From Mesobacillus zeae (GTDB taxonomy: Bacteria > Bacillota > Bacilli > Bacillales > Cytobacillaceae): a DNA stretch of 64,000 nt. Position 1 is the stretch's first letter, and each line of letters opens with the position of its first letter. Made by a program: the position numbers and the translations under genes. Location: NCBI RefSeq assembly GCF_003570705.1, contig NZ_QWVT01000018.1, positions 84,020-148,019 of the forward strand, given 5' to 3'. The notes beneath the pieces were generated by a model. That model was not told where the DNA came from and ran no database searches. It was given only the letters and a program-made list of their open reading frames with translations. Positions 1 to 7,749 of this stretch are shown here, one piece after another.

Positions 1-202
1 GATTTCTTTCATTCAAAACTTGATAGCCGTCGTGCGGGCAGACCTCTGAATACAATGGTACGCCCATTTCGCATAATTCCTGCAAATCTCTCAATACTGT
101 TCTTTTTGAAACCCCGGACTCCTTGGCCAGCTCTCCGACTGTAAAGCGTTTCTTCCGATTCAGCATCAGCATCATTTCATTCAATCTTTTAGCCTTTGAC
201 AT
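1..202 (-). CDS. HTH (HTH_11/WYL-type) transcriptional regulator, N-terminus only
   Basis: This is the first 67 codons of a gene that runs off the left edge of the window. The start ATG (200-202, minus strand) is preceded by a good AGGGAGGTAAC ribosome site. The visible peptide begins MSKAKRLNEMMLMLNRKKRF and contains the helix-turn-helix stretch TVGELAKESGVSKRTVLRDL, typical of the N-terminal winged-helix domain of DeoR/YafY-like regulators, which usually carry a WYL or GyrI-like ligand domain further on. Its target cannot be told from this fragment. Upstream, TGTATATTT occurs twice about 26 bp apart, which could be promoter or operator sequence, but that is inference. Confidence 0.75.
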   Translation of the reverse strand, partial: MSKAKRLNEMMLMLNRKKRFTVGELAKESGVSKRTVLRDLQELCEMGVPLYSEVCPHDGYQVLNERN

Positions 203-360
203 TGTTACCTCCCTAAATATACATTAGTTGTCACCATTGAAATATACAGCGGCCATGATGTCCACTGTTATGATCCGGAAGGTTTCTGCAGGGTCATGAG
301 AGAATTTCTTGATAAATAGGAAACTATATCCGCTAGAGCCTGGTGCTTGAATAGAGCTGC

Positions 361-513
361 AAGAAGCCCGGCTACATTTATCCATATTGGACTCTGTGCA
401 GAGTGGAAGCGGAGGAAGTGGAGTTTTGGCAAGGCGATGAAGAGCGCAAGCATACCAGAGTACGATACTTGCTCACGGAAACCGGGTGGATGAAGGAGCA
501 GTTGTGGTCATAA
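361..513 (+). pseudogene. Remnant of a pyridoxamine 5'-phosphate oxidase-like (PNPOx) flavoprotein gene
   Basis: One frame reads KKPGYIYPYWTLCRVEAEE followed by VEFWQGDEERKHTR and ends at TAA (511-513). The PYWTL and EFWQG..ERKH.R motifs are those of the C-terminal part of PNPOx-like FMN-binding proteins. The frame is closed by a TAG at 352-354 and no start or N-terminal domain is present, so only the last ~50 codons survive. A second scrap just upstream (about 238-319) reads HDVHCYDPEGFCRVMREFLDK and stops at TAG; it recalls the end of a VOC/glyoxalase-type protein, with much less certainty. Confidence 0.65.
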
Positions 514-601
514 AGTAAGCCCGTTCACCGTTTTGTTAAAACTATAACAGGGAATCACCTTGTTGGTCCTGATTTCCAGGTCTAAAATGGAAATGACGTC
601 T

Positions 602-630
602 ATCACCCTGAGATAGGGTGATTCTTTTGA
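602..630 (+). terminator. Hairpin before nikR, possible terminator
   Basis: ATCACCCT (602-609) pairs perfectly with AGGGTGAT (615-622) around a 5-nt loop, followed by TTCTTTTGAC. The T-run is short, so it may be a weak terminator closing the debris upstream or an element of the nikR leader. Confidence 0.4.
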
Positions 631-636
631 CTTTGC

Positions 637-664
637 GTGTTACGAATCTATAAAAATGTGTTAC
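637..664 (+). promoter_or_regulatory. Direct repeat upstream of nikR, candidate operator
   Basis: GTGTTAC occurs at 637-643 and again at 658-664, exactly 21 bp apart, i.e. on the same face of the helix, 29 bp before the nikR start. NikR is normally autoregulatory or regulates an adjacent nickel importer, but the classical GTATGA/TCATAC dyad is not seen here. Assignment as the NikR site is therefore inference from position and phasing only. Confidence 0.3.
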
Positions 665-692
665 CAGAACATACATAAAGGTGGAGTGATAT

Positions 693-1112
693 ATGGAAGA
701 TTCATCGTTGAAACGTTTTGGAGTATCGATGGATGGTGCATTGCTGCGGAAGTTTGATGGATTGGTCGGGCTTAGAGGCTATGAAAATCGTTCTGAAGCA
801 GTCCGCGATCTTGTCCGCGATGCGCTGATCCAGCAGTCATGGGAAGAGAGTGAGCAGCTAGTTGCCGGAAGCATCCTCTTGTTTTACAACCATCACCAGC
901 GAAACTTGCTTGAGGAAATGACCAATATTCAGCACGGATATCACGACTTTATCCTTGCCACCACTCATTTTCATCTCGACCATCACAGCTGCCTTGAAAT
1001 CATCGTGGTCAAAGGGAAAGCGAAGGATATCCAGGAATTGAGCAACAAGCTGACAAGTCTGAAGGGTGTGGAGTACGGGAAGTTTACGGTCGCGCCTGTT
1101 GAAAAAGTGTAA
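693..1112 (+). CDS. nikR: Nickel-responsive regulator NikR
   Basis: A 139-residue protein with the NikR layout. It has an N-terminal ribbon-helix-helix DNA-binding domain (about residues 5-48, RFGVSMDGALLRKFD) and a C-terminal ACT-like domain. The nickel ligands of the family are conserved: His81, His92, His94 and Cys100 correspond in spacing to His76, His87, His89 and Cys95 of the E. coli protein. The start ATG has GGTGGAG 7-8 nt upstream. It stands directly before an ABC importer, 22 bp from nikA, so it most likely represses nickel uptake when nickel is sufficient. Confidence is high because both domains and all four ligands can be seen. Confidence 0.9.
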   Translation: MEDSSLKRFGVSMDGALLRKFDGLVGLRGYENRSEAVRDLVRDALIQQSWEESEQLVAGSILLFYNHHQRNLLEEMTNIQHGYHDFILATTHFHLDHHSCLEIIVVKGKAKDIQELSNKLTSLKGVEYGKFTVAPVEKV

Positions 1113-1134
1113 CTAATAGACGAGGAGTTTTACG

Positions 1135-2742
1135 ATGAATAAAAAATACGCGGGATTTGCCGCAATGATCATGCTTCTTTTTGCATTTGTGCTCACAGGC
1201 TGCGGAAATGATCGATCGGCTTCATCCGAAGAATCCAAGCATAAAATTGACGAGCTTGTCCTGTCAATTGAAGGGGAGCCTGAAGCAGGCTTTGACCCTG
1301 CAACGGGCTGGGGCCGCTACGGTTCGCCACTGTTTCAAAGCACTTTATTAAAAAGGGATAACGACCTTAACATCATCAATGATCTTGCAACAAACTACCA
1401 TGTGAACGATGACGGAAAAGTGTGGAGTGTCGATTTGCGGGATGATGCCAAATTTTCAGATGGCAAGCCCGTGACCGCAGAAGATGTGGAATTCACCTTC
1501 GAAACAGCCTTGAAAAAAGGCTCGGTTGTCGATCTGAATGTATTGGAAAATGTTGAAGCAGTTGATCCTTACAATGTGGAATTTACCCTCAAAAAAGCTC
1601 AATCCACATTTATAAACTCATTGATTGTCACAGGAATCATCCCTAAACATGCATACGGGAAAGATTACAGCAAAAAGCCAATAGGATCGGGTCCTTACCA
1701 GCTCGTCCAGTGGGACAAGGGGCAACAGCTGATTGTAAAAGCAAATCCCGAGTATTATGGACAGAAGCCCTATTTTAAAAAGCTGACATTCCTGTTCTTA
1801 AGCGAGGATGCGACCTTCGCGGCTGCAAAAGCTAAGGAAGTCGATGTTGCGGCCATTCCCGCTTCATTCAGCAAGCAGGCTGTGCCTGGCATGAAGCTTG
1901 CAGTGGTGAAGTCGGTCGACAACCGCGGCATCATGTTTCCATGTATCGAATCTGGAAGCAAGACGAAGTCGGGTTTGCCGGCAGGCAACGATGTAACCGC
2001 CGACCCGGCCATCCGCCATGCAATCAATACGGCGGTTGACAGACAAGCGCTGATTGACGGTGTACTCGAAGGACATGGTACGAAAGCGTATACTTCCGCT
2101 GACGGACTTCCATGGTGGAATCCGGAGACTGTTTTTCATGATGGAGATGCTGCAGGAGCAAAGGAAAAATTGAAGGAAGCAGGCTGGAAGGATACTGATG
2201 GTGATGGGGTTCTTGAAAAAGGAAAGGTGAAAGCACAGTTCACCCTCTACTATCCTGCTGGCGATGATATTAGGCAATCCATCGCAATCGCGGTTGCCGA
2301 CATGATCAAACCGCTTGGCATCGTGATGGACATCGAGGGCGGAAGCTGGGATGCAATCGAAAAGGAGATGTATTCCAATGCCGTCCTGCTGGGGTGGGGA
2401 AGCCATGACCCGCATGAAATGTACAATCTATACAGCAGTAAATATGCCGGAATCGACTATAATAACACAGGCTTTTATAAAAATGAAACCGTGGATGAGT
2501 ACCTTGAAAAAGCGCTATCCACAACAGATATGAATGAATCGATGGAGTATTGGAAAAAAGCGCAATGGGACGGAAACACAGGTCTTAGCGGCAAAGGCGA
2601 TGCCCCGTGGGCATGGCTGGTGAATATTGACCATTTATATCTTGTAAAAGACCGACTGGACATTGGGAAGCAAAGAATTCAGCCACATACTCACGGCTGG
2701 CCTTTGACCTACAATATTGAAGAGTGGAAATGGGCTGAGTAA
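1135..2742 (+). CDS. nikA: Nickel ABC transporter, substrate-binding lipoprotein
   Basis: A 535-residue solute-binding protein of the SBP_bac_5 (peptide/nickel) family. The N-terminus is a lipoprotein signal peptide with lipobox LTGC (lipidated Cys23), so it sits on the outer face of the membrane. Family motifs include WSVDLRDDAKFSDGKPVTAEDV near residue 100 and PIGSGPYQLV near 180. The family includes oligopeptide binders, so sequence alone does not settle the ligand. Nickel, possibly as a metallophore or histidine complex, is inferred from the adjacent nikR and from having one complete importer in the operon. The next gene begins 2 bp after its stop. Confidence 0.8.
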   Translation: MNKKYAGFAAMIMLLFAFVLTGCGNDRSASSEESKHKIDELVLSIEGEPEAGFDPATGWGRYGSPLFQSTLLKRDNDLNIINDLATNYHVNDDGKVWSVDLRDDAKFSDGKPVTAEDVEFTFETALKKGSVVDLNVLENVEAVDPYNVEFTLKKAQSTFINSLIVTGIIPKHAYGKDYSKKPIGSGPYQLVQWDKGQQLIVKANPEYYGQKPYFKKLTFLFLSEDATFAAAKAKEVDVAAIPASFSKQAVPGMKLAVVKSVDNRGIMFPCIESGSKTKSGLPAGNDVTADPAIRHAINTAVDRQALIDGVLEGHGTKAYTSADGLPWWNPETVFHDGDAAGAKEKLKEAGWKDTDGDGVLEKGKVKAQFTLYYPAGDDIRQSIAIAVADMIKPLGIVMDIEGGSWDAIEKEMYSNAVLLGWGSHDPHEMYNLYSSKYAGIDYNNTGFYKNETVDEYLEKALSTTDMNESMEYWKKAQWDGNTGLSGKGDAPWAWLVNIDHLYLVKDRLDIGKQRIQPHTHGWPLTYNIEEWKWAE

Positions 2743-2744
2743 TT

Positions 2745-3737
2745 GTGGAGAAAAGCAGAAAACTGGCAATCTTTCTTTTGCTGAAGGTATTAAGGATGGC
2801 AACGCTGCTGGCGGCTATTTGTTTCATTTCGTTTTTGCTCGTCAAGAACTCGCCCATCGACCCGGTGCAGGCATACATTGGTGCCGATATGGTCAATGTC
2901 GGTCCGGAGCAGCGGGAGCAGATTGCCGAGTATTGGGGTCTGGATGAGCCAATCATGCTGCAGTTTTCACATTGGGCCGGCGCATTGCTGTCAGGGGACA
3001 TGGGCACGTCGATGGTTTATCGCGAGCCTGTTGCCGACATCATCAGTGTCCGGTTCCGGCATTCCATCGCGCTCATGCTTGCAGCATGGATATTGTCAGG
3101 GATCATCGGGTTTGCACTCGGCGCTGTCGCAGCGATGAAAAAAGGGACGCTAGCGGACCGGATCATCCAATGGTACTGCTACACGCTGGCATCCACCCCG
3201 ACTTTTTGGATGGGACTCCTTGTCCTGATGGTGTTCTCCGTCTGGCTCGGCTGGTTCCCTATTGGGCTCGGCGTTCCGGCAGGTGTCCTTACTGAAGATA
3301 TTACATTCAGCGAGAGGATTCAGCATCTGATTCTTCCCGCTGTGACGCTCAGCATCGTCGGTGTCGGGAATGTGGCGCTGCATACCCGCCAGAAGCTGAT
3401 CGATGTTCTTGGCAGTGAATATGTTCTGTTCGCGAGAGCAAGGGGAGAACAGGGTTTTGTTCTGTTTTGGAGACATGGCTTGCGAAACATTATGGTTCCG
3501 GCCCTCATGCTGCAATTCGCTTCTTTCAGCGAACTCTTTGGCGGGGCTGTTCTTGCCGAACAGGTTTTTTCGTACCCAGGGCTCGGGCAGGCGACGGTAG
3601 AGGCGGGCATAAAAGGGGACGTGCCACTGCTGTTGGGCTTGGTCCTTTTTAGTGCCGTGTTTGTTTTTGCCGGGAATCTTATAGGGGATATCCTGCATCG
3701 CCTGATCGATCCGCGCTTGAGGGAGGAACGGCTCTAA
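2745..3737 (+). CDS. nikB: Nickel ABC transporter permease NikB
   Basis: A 330-residue integral membrane permease of the OppB/DppB/NikB family, with an N-terminal membrane anchor (LLKVLRMATLLAAICFISFL) and the binding-protein-dependent transport domain. The EAA-type cytoplasmic loop is visible as FARARGEQGFVLFWRHGLRN, which contacts the ATPases. Translation starts at GTG (2745), 2 bp after the nikA stop, implying coupled translation. Its stop overlaps the nikC start (TAATG). Nickel specificity is inferred from the operon. Confidence 0.85.
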   Translation: MEKSRKLAIFLLLKVLRMATLLAAICFISFLLVKNSPIDPVQAYIGADMVNVGPEQREQIAEYWGLDEPIMLQFSHWAGALLSGDMGTSMVYREPVADIISVRFRHSIALMLAAWILSGIIGFALGAVAAMKKGTLADRIIQWYCYTLASTPTFWMGLLVLMVFSVWLGWFPIGLGVPAGVLTEDITFSERIQHLILPAVTLSIVGVGNVALHTRQKLIDVLGSEYVLFARARGEQGFVLFWRHGLRNIMVPALMLQFASFSELFGGAVLAEQVFSYPGLGQATVEAGIKGDVPLLLGLVLFSAVFVFAGNLIGDILHRLIDPRLREERL

Positions 3738-4567
3738 TGAGTTCCTTGAAGAATAAAAGACAGCGTGCAATATTGATTACAGTTTTGGCTGTTGTGCTGC
3801 TTGCAGGTGTTGTCTTACTTGGCTTTATCTTGGATGAAGAAAAAATTGCGACACATCTTGATAACCGGAATTCACCTCCTTCCCTTGAGCATCTTTTTGG
3901 TACGGACTGGCTCGGCAGGGATATGTTCACCAGGACGATGATGGGGCTTTCGCTCAGCATGGGGGTCGGTCTTGCGGGGGCATTAGGAAGCACCATGATT
4001 GCGGCTTTCCTTGGAATGATTGCTGCGACGATGGGGAGAGCCGCTGACGCCATCGTTTCCTGGCTGATTGATCTTTTTCTCAGTGTCCCGCACCTTGTCA
4101 CGCTTATCCTGATTTCTTTTTCATTAGGCGGAGGGGCGAAAGGGATCATCGTGGGGATCGCACTCACGCATTGGCCGAGCCTGTCCCGCGTCATCCGAGC
4201 GGAAATGATGCAAATCCGCTCGGCGGAGTATGTCCAAGTGTCCAGGAGAATGGGCAGGCCTGGCTGGTGGATAGCAGCGAAGCATATTTTCCCCCACATT
4301 CTTCCGCAGCTGCTTGTCGGCTTTTTGCTCATGTTTCCGCATGCGATTCTGCATGAAGCGGCGGTTACGTTTTTGGGCATGGGGCTGTCGCCTCATCAGC
4401 CGGCAATTGGGATCATTCTATCAGAGTCGATGAAATATTTGTCCTCAGGCTTATGGTGGCTGGCCTTTTTTCCAGGGCTTAGCCTGCTTTTCGCGGTGCG
4501 TTTGTTCGATGTCATTGGCGGGAACCTTCGGCTGTTCACCGATCCTTCGAAGACTCATGAAGAGTAG
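3737..4567 (+). CDS. nikC: Nickel ABC transporter permease NikC
   Basis: The 276-residue second permease (OppC/DppC/NikC family). One N-terminal helix (about residues 11-30) is followed by the conserved HLFGTDWLGRDMFTR segment that opens the family's transport domain, then five further hydrophobic segments. The EAA loop reads SAEYVQVSRRMGRPGWWIAAKHIFPH. The start ATG overlaps the nikB stop by one base. Together with NikB it forms the membrane channel of the importer. Confidence 0.85.
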   Translation: MSSLKNKRQRAILITVLAVVLLAGVVLLGFILDEEKIATHLDNRNSPPSLEHLFGTDWLGRDMFTRTMMGLSLSMGVGLAGALGSTMIAAFLGMIAATMGRAADAIVSWLIDLFLSVPHLVTLILISFSLGGGAKGIIVGIALTHWPSLSRVIRAEMMQIRSAEYVQVSRRMGRPGWWIAAKHIFPHILPQLLVGFLLMFPHAILHEAAVTFLGMGLSPHQPAIGIILSESMKYLSSGLWWLAFFPGLSLLFAVRLFDVIGGNLRLFTDPSKTHEE

Positions 4568-4591
4568 CTTTATTAAAGTAAGGAGATATTT

Positions 4592-5515
4592 ATGGCGATC
4601 CTTGAAGTTGAAAATCTATCTGTTTCTTTTAAACGATATACAAGAGGATTCAAGCAGGTTAAGAGCAATGTGATTTCCAGCCTGAGTGTCGAGGTGGAAG
4701 AAGGGGAGATCATGGCGATTGTAGGGGCGAGCGGATCGGGAAAGAGCTTGCTCGCCCAGGCCATCCTCGGTATTCTTCCCCGGAACGCAATCGTCAGCGG
4801 GGGCATTAAATATGGCGGGGAAGTTCTGACTCCCCCCCGTCAAAGAGCTTTGTGCGGCAGGGAGATCGCGCTGGTCCCGCAATCGGTCAATTCGCTTGAT
4901 CCGCTGATGCGGGTTGGAGAACAGGTGCGCACTTCCGTGAAAAGCGGGAATGCCGCCGCCGCTCAAAAAGAGGTATTCGAGCGTTATCATTTGGACGCAA
5001 ATGTTGAAAAAATGTACCCATTCCAACTTTCCGGAGGGATGGCGAGGAGGGTGCTGATTTCCACTGCGATGGTGAGCGGGGCACGGGTGATTATTGCCGA
5101 TGAACCGACACCAGGGCTTGATGAACGGAGTGTGGCGGAAGCGCTCAAACATTTGCGGGAATTTGCCGACAGCAGGTGTGCCGTGCTGCTCATTACGCAT
5201 GATATTGAATCGGCCCTTAAGATAGCCGACAGGATCGCTGTATTTTACGCAGGCACAACGGTGGAAATTTCGCCTGTTGAAAATTTCAGGGGGAATGGGG
5301 AAGAGCTATGGCACCCGTTCAGCAAGGCGCTATGGCGGGCACTCCCGCAAAACGGTTTTGTACCGATTCCAGGTTCGCAGCCCCATCCGGACGATTTGCC
5401 TTCAGGCTGCTTATTTGCCCCGCGCTGCGGGATGGCTTCGGCGGAATGCGGTGAAGCGCTGCCGGATATGCGAAAATTGCGGAATGGGAGTGTGAGGTGC
5501 ATCCATGCAACTTGA
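4592..5515 (+). CDS. nikD: Nickel ABC transporter ATP-binding protein NikD
   Basis: A 307-residue ABC ATPase. Walker A is GASGSGKS (about 45-52), the signature is LSGGMARRV, and Walker B is VIIADEPTPGLD followed by the switch histidine in LLITHD. The C-terminus carries the oligopeptide/dipeptide extension with cysteines (GCLFAPRCGMASAEC) found in Opp/Dpp/Nik ATPases. AAGGAGATATTT lies before the ATG. It overlaps nikE by 11 bp. Confidence 0.85.
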   Translation: MAILEVENLSVSFKRYTRGFKQVKSNVISSLSVEVEEGEIMAIVGASGSGKSLLAQAILGILPRNAIVSGGIKYGGEVLTPPRQRALCGREIALVPQSVNSLDPLMRVGEQVRTSVKSGNAAAAQKEVFERYHLDANVEKMYPFQLSGGMARRVLISTAMVSGARVIIADEPTPGLDERSVAEALKHLREFADSRCAVLLITHDIESALKIADRIAVFYAGTTVEISPVENFRGNGEELWHPFSKALWRALPQNGFVPIPGSQPHPDDLPSGCLFAPRCGMASAECGEALPDMRKLRNGSVRCIHAT

Positions 5516-6110
5516 AGCGCATTCTTTATCTTTTCGGTACGGGAAAAACCCGTGGCTTTTTAAAAATGTAGAATTTTCGGTAGAGCCCGGGGAGGTTGTT
5601 GGCCTTGTTGGACCGAGCGGATTTGGCAAAACGACCTTCTGCCGGATTCTGGCCGGCTATGAACAGCCTGTTGAAGGCAGTGTGACGTTAGGTGGAAATC
5701 CCCTCCCAGTGAAAGGGTACCACCCCGTGCAGCTGGTGTTCCAGCATCCCGAAAGGGCGGTCAACCCGCGGTGGAAAATGAATAAGATTTTGAATGAAGC
5801 CTGGAAGCCGGACAAGGAACTGCTTGATACGCTGGGAATAGAGCAGGAATGGCTGGCAAGATGGCCGGGCGAGCTGTCTGGTGGTGAGCTGCAGCGTTTT
5901 TGCGTGGCCCGGGCGCTTGGCCCTGAAACCCGGTTTTTGATTGCAGATGAAATGACCACCATGCTTGATGCTGTCACGCAGGCTCAAATTTGGCATGCCG
6001 TGCTGGAAATCGCCCGACAAAGGGAAATGGGCATCATTGTGGTCAGCCATGAGGCCAAGCTCGTTGAGAGGTTGTGTGACAGGGTCGTAGAACTGGGGAG
6101 GCGGTTGTAG
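5505..6110 (+). CDS. nikE: Nickel ABC transporter ATP-binding protein NikE
   Basis: A 201-residue ABC ATPase, shorter than NikD because it lacks the C-terminal cysteine extension. Motifs are Walker A GPSGFGKTT (with Phe where Ser/Cys is usual), signature LSGGELQRF, Walker B FLIADEMTTMLD (Met for the usual Pro) and the switch histidine in VVSHEAKL. These changes are mild and the protein looks functional. It starts inside the end of nikD and is the last gene of the operon; no clear intrinsic terminator follows. Confidence 0.82.
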   Translation: MQLEAHSLSFRYGKNPWLFKNVEFSVEPGEVVGLVGPSGFGKTTFCRILAGYEQPVEGSVTLGGNPLPVKGYHPVQLVFQHPERAVNPRWKMNKILNEAWKPDKELLDTLGIEQEWLARWPGELSGGELQRFCVARALGPETRFLIADEMTTMLDAVTQAQIWHAVLEIARQREMGIIVVSHEAKLVERLCDRVVELGRRL

Positions 6111-6378
6111 AGCTGGATTGTATTTAAAGTGTCTGTTTGTCCCAATGTGCTGATTGTTGGTCCATTTTGAGCCCTTTCTTGTGCCCTAAACAAGCCGATT
6201 TCTGTCCAAGGGATCCAGATTTTTTTCTCAATCCTGACTTTGCTTTAAAGAGTCCACCCAGGGCGCCGTTCTTTGGAGGTCACGGGCCCCTCATTTCCTG
6301 GTCATAGATGCTTTTCGGACTTTTAACAACCTGAGGAAGCGAATTTCCACCTCCCACGAAAAAATCATCCCAGTCCAT
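6111..6378. other. Non-coding stretch after nikE
   Basis: No gene is supported here. GTCC-containing words recur at 6139, 6160, 6181 (as GTGCCC) and 6204, close to 21-bp steps. This could be a worn, inverted copy of the 21-bp arrays seen at 16753, 24337 and 40395. The match is weak and lacks a clear GGGAAAT leader. Confidence 0.35.
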
Positions 6379-6400
6379 AAAAAAAAGCCCGCATCAGGGC
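6379..6400 (-). terminator. Terminator of the small membrane-protein gene at 6417-6668
   Basis: On the minus strand GCCC-TGATGC-GGGC is followed by eight T residues. It lies 17 bp beyond the stop of the disrupted membrane-protein gene. Confidence 0.55.
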
Positions 6401-6416
6401 ACGATTTAATCTTCTT

Positions 6417-6668
6417 TCATTGAGGCCCGATCATGTTGGAAATGAAGTAGAAGAAGCCAAACATACCAAGTGACCCCATGCTTGTCAGCAGAACGCCGAG
6501 CGAGAGGATGGGGTTTTCTTTTTTAAAAAGCAACAATCCGGAAAAGATAATGGTTGCTACAAAGAATACCGGCTACAATAAATTAAGCTTGGGTTCAGAG
6601 ACAATCAGGAACTTTCCGACAAAGTATAAATTGGCCAGGAAGAAGGAAGCCAGAACGAGCTTTTTCAT
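6417..6668 (-). pseudogene. Small membrane protein with an in-frame TAG
   Basis: A minus-strand frame of 84 codons begins MKKLVLASFFLANLYFVGKF. It meets TAG at codon 32 (after EPKLNLL) and continues in the same frame with PVFFVATIIFSGLLLFKKEN and a third hydrophobic stretch to TGA. It would encode a three-helix membrane protein of about 83 residues. I do not recognise the family. The single stop with an otherwise conserved hydrophobic pattern points to a recent nonsense mutation or a base-call error. Confidence 0.55.
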
Positions 6669-6752
6669 TACAGCTCATCTTTTTTTCTGCTTTTTCTTAA
6701 TTATAGCACAGAAAGCCTAATTTGTAAATATTATCCATTTCGAGGATGGATG

Positions 6753-7183
6753 TTAATTAAAAGCCTTATGTGTATTTTTCTGCAGCGCGCCTAATTCAAA
6801 TAAAATTGCCGCATCGCTGTTTTCGCACCATAGCTCCTTAACTTTTTCACCAGCGAATTGAAAGATTTTGATTCCCGTTTCCATAACGCGCTGGTCTTCA
6901 GCAGGGATATCAAACCCCCCCCTTTATAAGTCATCCACCCCGTATAACGGACTACCAATTTATCGCCCTGCTCTATCAAATCATCCATCACCCACTCGTC
7001 ATCGTGGAATATAGAGCGATACCATTCCATGAACTCTTTCATCTTTTCACGGGAGTGACCCCCGTTTCTAGAGTGAAAAACAAAGTCCTCTTCTGTCAGC
7101 TCGTCCAATATGTCCTGATTCCCTTTCGTAAAGTACTCCTGAAACCATCTCTCCGCCGTTCTCTTTTTCACACTTTTCACCAC
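6753..7183 (-). pseudogene. SnoaL-like (NTF2 fold) protein, frameshifted at a G8 run
   Basis: The frame opens at GTG (7181-7183) and reads TAERWFQEYFTKGNQDILDE...HSREKMKEFMEWYRSIFHDDEW..GDKLVVRYTGWMTYKGG, a typical SnoaL-like polyketide-cyclase/NTF2-type domain. At a run of eight G (complement of 6915-6922) the frame is lost. Removing two G restores FDIPAEDQRVMETGIKIFQF...VKELWCENSDAAILFELG, ending at TAA (6753-6755), 142 residues in all. The second half matches the strands expected for this fold, so the two pieces are one gene. Function unknown: the family covers enzymes and binding proteins. Confidence 0.7.
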
Positions 7184-7272
7184 CGGAGGGTTTATCGTTC
7201 ATTCAATAAACAAATTTCAAAGTGGAAATATTGAACAAAGTCATCAAAAAACAAGAAGAGTTTTCTTGTTTC

Positions 7273-7320
7273 AGCATGTAGACAAAGTCTGTTTCATTGA
7301 CCAGGTCTACATGCTTTTTT
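7273..7320 (+). terminator. Orphan strong terminator
   Basis: AGCATGTAGAC (7273-7283) pairs perfectly over 11 bp with GTCTACATGCT (7305-7315), followed by a T-run. It points along the plus strand, yet no plus-strand gene ends nearby. It probably marks a deleted gene or terminates a short unrecognised RNA. Confidence 0.6.
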
Positions 7321-7474
7321 ATGAATAGATGATTGGGGAATAATCATGCTGTTAAAACATTTTGGAGGATAATATAAAGCTATTATTTTTCTATCAATTT
7401 TTAATACGAATATTACCAATATAGCTCAGTATTGTATAATTATACTAAATTAAAATTCAGGAGGTAGGCATTTT

Positions 7475-7618
7475 ATGAACATTAAGCCATTAAAACTTTT
7501 TCTTTTAACCTTTGTTTGCTCATTGATTTTTTCTATTGTTTTTATTACTGTAGCACGCATCGACGCTTATTTTAACCCCCCGTCAGCTCCACCAATTTCT
7601 ATTAAAAAAATAAAATAA
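7475..7618 (+). CDS. 47-residue membrane-anchored peptide, unknown
   Basis: A 47-codon frame has an ideal AGGAGGT ribosome site 8 nt before the ATG. It encodes MNIKPLKLFLLTFVCSLIFS, one hydrophobic helix (about residues 8-28), then ARIDAYFNPPSAPP and a short lysine-rich tail. It resembles no family I can name. It stands in AT-rich accessory DNA just upstream of toxin-cassette debris. The strong ribosome site is the main reason to accept it. Confidence 0.5.
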   Translation: MNIKPLKLFLLTFVCSLIFSIVFITVARIDAYFNPPSAPPISIKKIK

Positions 7619-7749
7619 AAATAACAGGAGAGTATGCTTGAAAACACAAGACAGCGAATAATGAGTATAAATAGGGCACGGGCAAACGGGCAGTTATTGA
7701 ATTTTAAGTACAAGGGTAAAGTATATGCTTATGTTTAAAACCAGCGCGG

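Noticed and set aside
238..319. VOC/glyoxalase gene remnant
   Set aside because: The HCYDPEGFCRVMREF match is too short to support a separate feature. It is mentioned only with the PNPOx remnant.
6478..6720. Plus-strand 80-codon frame
   Set aside because: It is the complement of the three-helix membrane frame, which has a proper hydrophobic pattern, start region and terminator.
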